Shown: in pieces, positions 1 to 7,461 of the stretch
Layout of the letters: the number at the start of each line of letters is the position of its first letter
Position numbering within the stretch: position 1 is the stretch's first letter
Source: Planotetraspora silvatica
GTDB taxonomy: Bacteria; Actinomycetota; Actinomycetes; Streptosporangiales; Streptosporangiaceae
Direction: 5' to 3'
NCBI RefSeq assembly: GCF_016863315.1
Contig: NZ_BOOQ01000053.1
Location: 32,638-96,637 of the forward strand
DNA: 64,000 nt
Notes under the pieces: model-generated
Databases searched by the model: none
Seen by the model: the letters and a program-made list of their open reading frames with translations, nothing else
What the model was told of the DNA's origin: nothing
Translations under genes and position numbers: made by a program

Positions 1-116
1 TCGGCGGCCTCACGGTCTGCGGCGAAGTTGTCCTTGCCACCCAGGTAGTAGTCGTACAACCGCGCGATGTTGGGCGTGGTCGGATCGAATCCCCAGGATC
101 GGCGATCTTGCCCCAA
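1..116 (-). CDS. SAM-dependent methyltransferase, DUF574/PF04672 family (5' end only)
   Basis: Only the first 38 or so codons lie in the window; the rest runs off the left edge. The minus-strand translation contains WGFDPTTPNIARLYDYYLGG followed by KDNFAADREA, which is the characteristic N-terminus of the large actinobacterial S-adenosylmethionine methyltransferase family DUF574. The start is inferred as TTG at 116: an in-frame TGA lies just upstream, no ATG or GTG intervenes, and GGGGGAG sits 6 nt before the TTG. An overlapping frame from 282 gives a 90-residue peptide with no family features and is rejected. The substrate of this family is generally unknown. Confidence 0.8.
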   Translation of the reverse strand, partial: MGQDRRSWGFDPTTPNIARLYDYYLGGKDNFAADREAA

Positions 117-134
117 GGAGCACTCCCCCGTGCG

Positions 135-165
135 TGTTCATGATCTCGGCATGTTCATGATCTCG
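135..165. repeat. 14-bp direct repeat upstream of the methyltransferase
   Basis: TGTTCATGATCTCG occurs at 135-148 and again at 152-165, a 17-bp period, in the gap between the nucleotidyltransferase stop and the methyltransferase start. It may be a regulator site in the methyltransferase leader; nothing else in the window repeats it. Confidence 0.5.
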
Positions 166-232
166 ACGGTGATCAGCATATCCAGCTTGTCGGGAATGTC
201 GGCATCGGGGGCGGACAATCCGGGGCGCGCTC

Positions 233-925
233 TCAGAGGGACGACCGCCGCACGGCGACCACGAACTCCTCGACCAGCTCACGGTCCGGCCGGTCGGGGA
301 GCGCGGTCCCCGCTGCCGTACGCGCGGCGATCTCGGCCACCAGCTCGTCGCGCCAGCTCCGCACCTCCGGCCAGTCCGCCCGGCCGTGCCGTACGGCCAG
401 GAGCCGGTCTCGATGGGCCCCCACCCGGACGAGGGGCTCGCCGTTGACCGCGAGATTGAGCGCGCCGAGCAGCAGCCGGATCACGTGCATGGCCATCTTC
501 GCCCGTCTGGCCTCGCCCATCGGAGACCCCGGCCTTCGCGACCCGTCCGGATCGAGGCGGCGGAACTGGTCGTCCGCGGCGGAGGCGAACGTCTCCACGG
601 CCCGGCGGGACAGGAAGGCCGTCCTGATCGCCAGCAGGTCGTCGCCGATCCGGGTCGAGTGCTCGACGATCGGGGACCACAGGCATTCGAGGACGGTCGG
701 GTTGGCGCTCAGCGCGAGCACGCAGAAGCGCTCGACCTCCCAGGAGAACTGCTCGGGCATCGGGCCCTCGACGTGGGTCGGCGGCTTGTCCAGGCGCCAG
801 AAGAGCGGGGCAGGGGTCACGAAGACCCCCCGCCTGTCGGTGTCCGACCCCTCCGTCTCCAGCCCGTACGCGCGTGAGCCGGTCACCACCGACAACACGG
901 TCTGCCCGGGTAGCTGGAGCACCAT
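233..925 (-). CDS. Nucleotidyltransferase, RlaP/PF10127-like (DNA polymerase beta superfamily)
   Basis: A 230-residue protein opening with GSRAYGLETEGSDTDRRGVF (from residue 16), the GS...DxD pattern of the minimal nucleotidyltransferase fold, with D28 and D30 as likely metal-binding acidic residues. The spacing and the RAYGLET/SDTDRRG context match the RlaP family ('RNA repair pathway DNA polymerase beta family'). The rest is helical with RRAKMAMHVIRLLLGALNL. Members transfer a nucleotide to an unknown, probably RNA, acceptor. No RNA ligase or other repair gene is adjacent, so the pathway is unproven. The gene is divergent from the HxlR regulator, 86 bp away. Confidence 0.75.
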   Translation of the reverse strand: MVLQLPGQTVLSVVTGSRAYGLETEGSDTDRRGVFVTPAPLFWRLDKPPTHVEGPMPEQFSWEVERFCVLALSANPTVLECLWSPIVEHSTRIGDDLLAIRTAFLSRRAVETFASAADDQFRRLDPDGSRRPGSPMGEARRAKMAMHVIRLLLGALNLAVNGEPLVRVGAHRDRLLAVRHGRADWPEVRSWRDELVAEIAARTAAGTALPDRPDRELVEEFVVAVRRSSL

Positions 926-950
926 GTGGGGATCATGCCACGATCATCCG

Positions 951-967
951 ACTTCCTTTGTGGAAGT
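951..967. promoter_or_regulatory. Inverted repeat, candidate HxlR operator
   Basis: ACTTCC and GGAAGT are separated by 5 nt, in the 86-bp divergent region. A TANNNT-type -10 (TAATCT, 986-991) and a near-perfect Shine-Dalgarno GGGAGGTGA (995-1003, 8 nt before the ATG) follow. HxlR regulators commonly bind ACTT...AAGT dyads beside their own gene, so this is a plausible autoregulatory operator. Confidence 0.45.
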
Positions 968-1011
968 TTCTTCTCAAAAGTAAGCTAATCTGCTGGGAGG
1001 TGATTTGACTT

Positions 1012-1356
1012 ATGACGACAAAAGATGATTTCGAGGCTCGTTGTCCGTCGTTCCAGGCCGCGATCGAGCTGGTCGGACGGCGCTGGAACGGCGCGATCCT
1101 CATGGCCGCCCAGGACGGGGCGCGGCGCTACAGCGAGTACCTAGCCGCGGTGCCCGGCATCTCCGACCGGGTGCTCGCCCAGCGGCTCAGGGAGCTGGAC
1201 GCCGCCGAGGTGCTGGTCCGCGAGGTGCAGCCGACGACGCCCGTCCAGATCACCTACTCACTCACTGATAGAGGCAAGGAGCTGGCCCTCGCCGTGCAGC
1301 CGCTGGTCGCGTGGGGGGAACGCTGGCTCGGGAGAGGTACGGAAGACGATGGCTGA
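1012..1356 (+). CDS. HxlR-family winged-helix transcriptional regulator
   Basis: A 114-residue single-domain protein. The N-terminal ARCPSFQAAIELVGRRWNGA carries the conserved Cys-Pro and the LxGxRW segment of the HxlR family. GISDRVLAQRLRELDAAEVL is the recognition helix region and SLTDRGKELA the wing. Members sense redox or electrophilic stress, often through that N-terminal Cys, or small molecules. It overlaps the next gene by 8 nt, so it very probably controls and is co-translated with the monooxygenase/hemerythrin fusion. Confidence 0.92.
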   Translation: MTTKDDFEARCPSFQAAIELVGRRWNGAILMAAQDGARRYSEYLAAVPGISDRVLAQRLRELDAAEVLVREVQPTTPVQITYSLTDRGKELALAVQPLVAWGERWLGRGTEDDG

Positions 1357-2854
1357 TTTCGGGCACGAGCTGTGGTTCGGCGCGTTCCTCACGCCGGACG
1401 CGGCCGGACGCCACCGGCTGGAACGGCAGGCCGTGCTGGCCGAGGACCTCGGGCTGGACATCCTCGGCATACAGGATCACCCCTACCAGCCGTCGTTCCT
1501 CGACACCTGGACGCTGCTGTCCGTGCTCGCCGCGCGCACGTCACGGATCCGGCTGTTCCCCGATGTGATCAACCTGCCGCTGCGCCCGCCCGCCGTGCTC
1601 GCACGCAGCGCCGCCTCACTCGACCTGCTGAGCGGCGGCCGGATCGAGCTGGGCCTGGGCTCGGGGGCGTTCCCCGGCGGCGTCACGGCCATGGGCGGGC
1701 CGCGCCGCACCCCGGCGGAGTCGGTCGAGGCGCTGGAGGAGGCCATCGAGGTCATGCGGGCGTTGTGGACCCCCGGTGACGGCGTGCGCCTGGACGGCCG
1801 GCACTACCGGCTCGACGGCGCCCAGCCCGGGCCGTTCCCCGCGCACCCCATCGGCCTGTGGATCGGCTCCTACAAGCGCAGGATGCTGGAGCTGACCGGG
1901 CGCCTCGGCGACGGATGGGTCCCCTCGTCCGGCTACGCGGCGCCGTCCGAGCTGGCGGGCATGTCGGCGATCATCGACGCCGCCGCCGAGCGGGCGGGGC
2001 GCGAGCCCGCCGACGTCCGGCGCGTCTACAACATCTCCGGGCGGTTCTCCGGCCTCGCGGGCGGCGGCTTCCTCGACGGCCCGCCGCCGGTCTGGGCCGA
2101 GCAGCTCACCGAGCTCACGCTCCTCTACGGCATGAGCGTGTTCGTGCTCGCCTCCAACGACGAGCGGAGCCTCGCGACGTTCGCCGAGGAGGTCGTGCCC
2201 GCGGTCCGCGACGCGGTGACGCGCGAGCGCCCCTCCCCCACCCCCGCCGCGGAGCCGGTCCCGGCCGCTCCCCCCGCCGTCATGGCGACAGCGGGGCGCG
2301 GGTCGGTGGGCGTCCTCGACGAGGCGACCCGGCCGCGATCCGTCAAGCGCGACATCAACGCCCTCCCCCCTGCCAAGCGGGCGAACGGGCAGCGCCTGGT
2401 GCTCATCCACGACCACCTCCGGCAGGAGCTCACGCAGATCAGGGACGCGCTGGAGCAGGTCGCGGACGGGCAGGGCGACGCCGCCTCGCTCCGGTCGATG
2501 ATCAACCAGCTGACCATGCGGCAGAACTACTGGACGCTCGGGACGTTCTGCGCGTCCTACTGCCGCCTGCTCACCACCCACCACACCATCGAGGACGAGC
2601 ACATGTTCCCGATGCTGACCGGGGCGGAGCCGTCCCTGGCTCCGGTGGTCCAGCGGCTGGAGCAGGAGCACGAGGTCATCGCCGGCGTGCTGACCGGGCT
2701 CGACGTCGCCCTCGTGGCGATGATCGAGGACCCGGAGAAACTCGACGGCGTGCGCCTGCAGGTCGACCTGCTCGCCGACGCCCTGCTGTCGCACCTCGGC
2801 TACGAGGAGGAGGAACTGGTGGAGCCGCTCGCGCGGCTCGACCTCGACATCTGA
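1349..2854 (+). CDS. Luciferase-like (LLM) flavin/F420 monooxygenase fused to a hemerythrin HHE domain
   Basis: 501 residues in two parts. Residues 1-290 are an LLM-class TIM-barrel oxidoreductase (LDLLSGGRIELGLGSGAFPG; LTGRLGDGWVPSSGY) that would use FMN or F420. After a Pro/Ala-rich linker (about 292-325), residues 350-500 form a four-helix hemerythrin domain with candidate di-iron ligands H354/H356, H411/H412 with E415, H441, and H482 with E486. No stop or frameshift separates the halves. The start overlaps the HxlR stop region. The fusion suggests an oxygen- or NO-sensing or O2-supplying domain attached to a monooxygenase; the substrate is unknown. Confidence 0.88.
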   Translation: MADFGHELWFGAFLTPDAAGRHRLERQAVLAEDLGLDILGIQDHPYQPSFLDTWTLLSVLAARTSRIRLFPDVINLPLRPPAVLARSAASLDLLSGGRIELGLGSGAFPGGVTAMGGPRRTPAESVEALEEAIEVMRALWTPGDGVRLDGRHYRLDGAQPGPFPAHPIGLWIGSYKRRMLELTGRLGDGWVPSSGYAAPSELAGMSAIIDAAAERAGREPADVRRVYNISGRFSGLAGGGFLDGPPPVWAEQLTELTLLYGMSVFVLASNDERSLATFAEEVVPAVRDAVTRERPSPTPAAEPVPAAPPAVMATAGRGSVGVLDEATRPRSVKRDINALPPAKRANGQRLVLIHDHLRQELTQIRDALEQVADGQGDAASLRSMINQLTMRQNYWTLGTFCASYCRLLTTHHTIEDEHMFPMLTGAEPSLAPVVQRLEQEHEVIAGVLTGLDVALVAMIEDPEKLDGVRLQVDLLADALLSHLGYEEEELVEPLARLDLDI

Positions 2855-2913
2855 GACCCGCGGGCACGAAATTCGGATGCGTCGGGGGGCCCCGCCTTCC
2901 TATCCTCCGGACC

Positions 2914-3912
2914 ATGCGGGACATCAGGCTGCTGCCGAAGGCTCATCTGCACGTCCACCTGGAGAGCACGATCCGATGGGCGACGCTCCGGGAGATCGGC
3001 GCGGCGAACGGGGTCGACGTCCCCTCGCACGGCGGCGATGACGGGGGGCCGCTCGCCTTCGACGGCTTCCGGCAGTTCGCCGACCACAACTCCCTCGTAC
3101 GGAGTTGCCTGCGCCGGCCGGAGGACTTCCATCGGATCGCGGTGGAGTTCTGCGAGGACGAGGCGGCCCAGGGCACCGGCTACGCGGAGGTGACGTTCAC
3201 CGCGGCCTCCCACGGCGAACGGCTGAACGACCTGGAGATGCCGCTGGAGGCCGTTCTGCACGGGCTCGCGGAGGGCCAGGCGGCGTACGGCCTGGAGTGC
3301 CGGGTGGTGCTCGACCATTCGCGGCGCCGGTCGGTGGACCGGGCCTGGCGCACGGTGAAACTGGCCGCCCGTCACGCGGCCGTCGTCGGCGTGGGCGTGG
3401 CCGGGGAGGAGTCCTATCCGCTGGCCCCGTTCTCCGAGGTCTTCGCGGCCGCCAGGGACGCGGGCCTCCATGTGGTCCACCACGCCGGGGAGACCTGCGG
3501 CGCGGCGAGCGTCCGTGAGGCGATCGGCCCCGGCGGCACCGAGCGGCTGGGTCACGGGATCCGGGTGCTGGACGACCCGGAACTCGTGGCCGAGGTGCGG
3601 GACCGGGCGATCCCGCTCGAGGTGTGCCCCTCGTCGAACGTCGCCCTGGGGATCGCGGGCTCCCTCGCCGCCCATCCCCTGCCCCGGCTGCGCGACGCCG
3701 GTCTCGTCGTCACGTTGAACACCGACATCCCGTCGATCGCCGGAACGACGTTGTCGCAGGAGTACGCCCGCGTCCGGGACGCCTTCGGGTACGGCGACGA
3801 GGTCATGGCCGAGTTCGCGCGGGCCTCGATCGAGGCCTCGTTCGCGCCCGCCGGGACGAAGGAGCGGCTGATCGGTCAGGCGGACGCCTGGCTGGCCGCC
3901 CCGGACGCCTGA
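2914..3912 (+). CDS. Adenosine deaminase-like amidohydrolase (PF00962) with atypical active-site motif
   Basis: 332 residues. Zinc-site motifs are present: H11-x-H13 (KAHLHVHLEST), HHAGE ending at E193, GHG at H214 and NTD at D271. The family's usual second Asp (NTDDP) is replaced here by Ile (NTDIPS, residue 272), and the usual HLEG glycine is Ser. In characterised adenosine deaminases this second Asp contacts the purine N7, so a substrate other than adenosine is likely. The ATG at 2914 was chosen because it starts right before the first metal motif; the open frame extends far upstream only as a shadow of the previous gene. The gap to the fusion gene is 59 bp. Confidence 0.82.
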   Translation: MRDIRLLPKAHLHVHLESTIRWATLREIGAANGVDVPSHGGDDGGPLAFDGFRQFADHNSLVRSCLRRPEDFHRIAVEFCEDEAAQGTGYAEVTFTAASHGERLNDLEMPLEAVLHGLAEGQAAYGLECRVVLDHSRRRSVDRAWRTVKLAARHAAVVGVGVAGEESYPLAPFSEVFAAARDAGLHVVHHAGETCGAASVREAIGPGGTERLGHGIRVLDDPELVAEVRDRAIPLEVCPSSNVALGIAGSLAAHPLPRLRDAGLVVTLNTDIPSIAGTTLSQEYARVRDAFGYGDEVMAEFARASIEASFAPAGTKERLIGQADAWLAAPDA

Positions 3913-4053
3913 GCGCCGCGTCGGCTCGTGTGGCGTATCGGTCCTCCGTAATCACTTCGTTCCCGACCGTCACCAACGGTTTACTCACGCGACATGGCCA
4001 CATTCTGGAATGATCTCCTGGATATCGTGTCGGAGATCGAAAGACAGTGACCG

Positions 4054-5352
4054 ATGCCACTTATAGATGAAATAACCGCCTTCACGTCGGCCCATCCGGT
4101 CGGCACCGTCGTGATCTGTGTGTTATCCCTGGCCGTGCTGACCCTGGTCTTCTTCATCCTGCGCGCCGCCTTCCGTGCCGTGACGAGGCTCCTGCGCCGC
4201 CACGCCGCCGGCCGCCCGGCGGAGGACATCCTCACCATCGTCGCCGCCAGCATCGCCACCGGCGTCTCCGCCCAGGGCATGTGGCGCTTCTCCGGCGACG
4301 TCCTCGGGTTCGACGGGCCGCTGCGGCTGCTGCTGTTCGCGTTCATCGAAGTCGCCGTGATCACCAGCGCCGTCCGGGCCCGCCGCAACATGCGGGAGAA
4401 CTACTCCGCCGGCATCGACGGAATCGCCGTATGGGCGCTCACCGGCCTGTCCGCGGTGTTGTCCAGCCTGGACGCCAGGAGCCTCGCCGAGGCGCTGTTC
4501 CGGCTCGCCGCGCCGCTGGTCGCCGCGTGGTTGTGGGAGCGCGGCATGGCGATCGAGCGGCACCGCATCACGGGCCGCGCCCGCATCAACTGGCGGCTCA
4601 CCCCCGAACGCGTTCTGGTCAGGATCGGGCTGGCCGAGGCGAGCGACAGGACCGCGAGCGAGGTGGACGCCCACCGCAGGCTCACCCGCGTCGCCCTGGC
4701 CGCCAAGCGCGCCCGGGCCCTGCGTGAGGCGGGCGCCTCCGGCCGCAAGATGCGCGCCGCCCTCACCCGGCTCGACCGGGAGATGGACCGGGCCGTGGAG
4801 TACACCGGCCTGGCGATCGACGCGGAGCGCCAGGAGGCGCTGTTGTCCCAGATTGGAGCGCTCTACAACACGGCCGCCCTCATCGACCTGAACCCGCCCG
4901 TCCCGTGGGCGCCCGAGCCGGAGGAGCCTCCCGCCCGCCCGGCCCTGGTCGCCGGGGTCACCGGGGTCGACGACGAGGACGAGATCCGCCGGGCCGAGAG
5001 CGGCCCCCCGATCATCGACACCGCGCAGCGCGCCGCCAGGATCCGGGCCGCCAGGGAGTACTGGGACCATCAGATCGAGCGCAAGTTCGTGCCGCGGGCG
5101 GCCGACATCGCGCTGGAGATCGGCATCCCGCTCGACACCGCCCGCGAGTACCGCTCGTTGTGGAAGCTCGAGGCGAAGGCGCACGCCCTGATCGAGGCGG
5201 CCTACAACGAGCACGGCATCCTCGACACCGGGACGTTCCCGGCCATCGAGGTCGACGAGCCGGTCCTGTCGGCCACCTCGGCCGGCGGATCGCCGGTCAA
5301 CGGTTCACCGGTGAACGGGGCGTCGATGAACGGGGCGTCGCCCGGCCGTTGA
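4054..5352 (+). CDS. Membrane protein of unknown function with cytoplasmic helical C-terminus
   Basis: 432 residues, not recognised. The N-terminal ~175 residues hold about four hydrophobic helices (VICVLSLAVLTLVFFIL; LLLFAFIEVAVITSAV; LFRLAAPLVAAWLW). The rest is charged and alpha-helical with REYWDHQIERKFVPRAADIA, resembling a small DNA-binding or helical domain, and ends in degenerate GSPVNG/GASMNG repeats. The layout is like SpdB/DUF2637-type membrane proteins seen on actinobacterial elements, but no transfer genes are adjacent. The first codons are AT-rich (CTT ATA GAT GAA ATA) and residue 24 is a TTA Leu codon, rare in these genomes and in Streptomyces a bldA target. Confidence 0.7.
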   Translation: MPLIDEITAFTSAHPVGTVVICVLSLAVLTLVFFILRAAFRAVTRLLRRHAAGRPAEDILTIVAASIATGVSAQGMWRFSGDVLGFDGPLRLLLFAFIEVAVITSAVRARRNMRENYSAGIDGIAVWALTGLSAVLSSLDARSLAEALFRLAAPLVAAWLWERGMAIERHRITGRARINWRLTPERVLVRIGLAEASDRTASEVDAHRRLTRVALAAKRARALREAGASGRKMRAALTRLDREMDRAVEYTGLAIDAERQEALLSQIGALYNTAALIDLNPPVPWAPEPEEPPARPALVAGVTGVDDEDEIRRAESGPPIIDTAQRAARIRAAREYWDHQIERKFVPRAADIALEIGIPLDTAREYRSLWKLEAKAHALIEAAYNEHGILDTGTFPAIEVDEPVLSATSAGGSPVNGSPVNGASMNGASPGR

Positions 5353-5383
5353 CGAGCCGCCCTGGCTCGCCTGAGCCTGGCGC

Positions 5384-7303
5384 CTACGACCTCAGAGCCT
5401 CGCGCACCCGCGCGGCCTTGACGGCGGCGGAGAGGGTCACGATGTCGTAGGCGCCGTGGTGGCGCCGCCCGTTGATGAAGAACGTGGGAGTGCCGGACAC
5501 GCCGCTCAGGTCGGCGGAGTCCATGTCCTCCTCGATCCTGTCGGCCCCGGTACGACCGTCGAGGTCGTCCCTGAACCGCTCGGTGTCGAGACCGATCTGC
5601 TCGGCGTAGGTGACGAGGTCGGGCAGCAGCAGGTCGCCCTGGTGGGCGAGCAGCAGGTCGTGCATCTCCCAGAAGGCCCCCTGTTCGGCCGCCGCCTCGG
5701 CCGCCTCCGCGGCGAGCTGGGCGGACGGGTGGACGTCGCGCAGCGGGAGGTGCCGCCAGACGTACCGGACGTCCCCGAAGTCGGCGAGGATCTCGCGAAC
5801 CACCGGCTCGGCCAGGCCGCAGTAGGGGCACTCGAAGTCGCCGTACTCCACCAGGGTCACCTGCGCGTCCTCCGGGCCGCGCAGATGGTCGCGGTCCGGG
5901 TCGACCGGGTCGACGAGGTCGACGATACTCTCGGCGGTGCCGAGCAGCGCCCTGGCCCGGGTCTTCTTCGGCAACATGGCGGTCGCGCGCGACACGATCC
6001 ACGTGATGACCGAGGCGCACAGAGCGGCGGCGAGGATGCCGAACTTGGCCTCTTCCAGCTGCGCGCCGCTGAAGGCGAGCGTGGCGATGAGCAGCGAGAC
6101 GGTGAACCCGATCCCGGCGATGGTGCCGACGCCGGCGACCGCCGCCCACCCGACCGGGGGACGCACCCGCCCGCCGCTGAGCCGGCTGACCAGCCAGGTC
6201 GAGCCGATGATGCCGACGGGCTTGCCCACCACGTAGGCGATCAGGATGCCCAGTGTGATCGGAGAGGTGATCGCTCGCACCAGGAATTCCCCGCTGAGCG
6301 GGATGCCCGCGTTCGACAGCGCGAACAGCGGCACGATCACATAGCTCGTCCACGGGTGGTAGAGCTGCTGGAGCCGGTGGTTGCGCGAGACGGCGTTCAC
6401 CACGCCCGCGCTCGCCGACCGGGCGAGTTCGGCCGTCGGCTGCTCACGGAACAGCCGGAACAGGTCGCTCGCCCGCTCCAGATCGGTGCGGGCCGCGGGC
6501 GACGCGTTCGTCAGCAGCCCCATCGCCAGGCCGACGACGACGGGTTCGACGCCCGACTCGAACAGCGCGACCCATGTCGCGATCCCGAGTGCGGCGTAGA
6601 GGAATCCCCCCCGCACCGACCGGGACTTGAGCGCCACGGTGACCGCGAAGATCGCGATCGCGATCAGGAGCGGGAACGCCGACACGTGCTCGCTGTAGAA
6701 GATCGCGATGACGCAGAGGGCGATCAGGTCGTCCACGACGGTGACGGTCAGCATGTAGGTGTGCGCGCGGGAGGGGAAGCGGGAGGCGACCAGGACCAGC
6801 ATCCCCAGGGCGAAGGCCGTGTCCGTCGACATCGCGGCGCCCCAGCCGTCCGCGGACGGCAGGCCGCGGTTGAACAGCAGGTAGATCACGATGGGCGCGA
6901 CCATCCCGCCGATGCCGGCGATGACCGGCAGCGCGAGCCTGCGCCGGTCGCGCAACTCTCCCATGTCGAACTCGCGGCGCGCCTCCAGGCCGACCACGAA
7001 GAAGAAGAAGGTCATCAGGCCGGCGTTGACCCAGTGCCTCAGGTCCTGGGCGACGGCCGCGTCGCCGAGCCGTACGGACAGGTTCGTGCCCCACAGGGCC
7101 TCGTAGGACCGGAGATCGACGTTGGCCCAGACGAGGGCCGCCACGGTGGCGGCCAGCAGGATGGCGGCACTGCCGGTCTCCGTGCGCAGGAATTCGCGCA
7201 ACGGCGTCTCGAGTTGCCTGACCCAGGTGGTCCGTCCCGAGAAAGTGGTGGAGGCTTCGCGCGGTTCCGTCACGTCTCCTGTGACATATATCGGCGGCGA
7301 CAC
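5384..7303 (-). CDS. nhaA: Na+/H+ antiporter NhaA fused to a DsbA/thioredoxin-like domain
   Basis: 639 residues. Residues about 30-445 are NhaA, with around 12 membrane helices and the paired aspartates of VTVVDDLIALCVIAIF that carry cations through the family. Residues about 460-639 are a DsbA-like domain: VTLVEYGDFECPYCGLAEPV contains a CPYC active site and SGVSGTPTFFINGR the cis-Pro loop. The family is normally about 390 residues, so the redox domain is an addition also known in other actinobacteria. The start is GTG at 7303; a GTG 11 codons further in (GDVTEP) has an AGGAG too close to serve well. Regulation is not visible. It is divergent from the ATPase gene. Confidence 0.9.
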   Translation of the reverse strand: MSPPIYVTGDVTEPREASTTFSGRTTWVRQLETPLREFLRTETGSAAILLAATVAALVWANVDLRSYEALWGTNLSVRLGDAAVAQDLRHWVNAGLMTFFFFVVGLEARREFDMGELRDRRRLALPVIAGIGGMVAPIVIYLLFNRGLPSADGWGAAMSTDTAFALGMLVLVASRFPSRAHTYMLTVTVVDDLIALCVIAIFYSEHVSAFPLLIAIAIFAVTVALKSRSVRGGFLYAALGIATWVALFESGVEPVVVGLAMGLLTNASPAARTDLERASDLFRLFREQPTAELARSASAGVVNAVSRNHRLQQLYHPWTSYVIVPLFALSNAGIPLSGEFLVRAITSPITLGILIAYVVGKPVGIIGSTWLVSRLSGGRVRPPVGWAAVAGVGTIAGIGFTVSLLIATLAFSGAQLEEAKFGILAAALCASVITWIVSRATAMLPKKTRARALLGTAESIVDLVDPVDPDRDHLRGPEDAQVTLVEYGDFECPYCGLAEPVVREILADFGDVRYVWRHLPLRDVHPSAQLAAEAAEAAAEQGAFWEMHDLLLAHQGDLLLPDLVTYAEQIGLDTERFRDDLDGRTGADRIEEDMDSADLSGVSGTPTFFINGRRHHGAYDIVTLSAAVKAARVREALRS

Positions 7304-7461
7304 ATTCCCGGACCGGCGAGTGATTTCGCAAAAGTCGTCGAAACGACAACGGATGTTCGGTCCACTGGGACATAGGCCTCAGGCAACTACACTCCTACCT
7401 TCTTGTGACATCTCCACCTGACCTAAGGGCGTCCAATCTGTGGGACCACAGAGGAGGCTCG

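Noticed and set aside
1858..2913. In-frame upstream extension of the adenosine-deaminase-like gene
   Set aside because: It lies over the hemerythrin fusion and reads Arg/Pro-rich sequence; the HxH motif starts right after ATG 2914.
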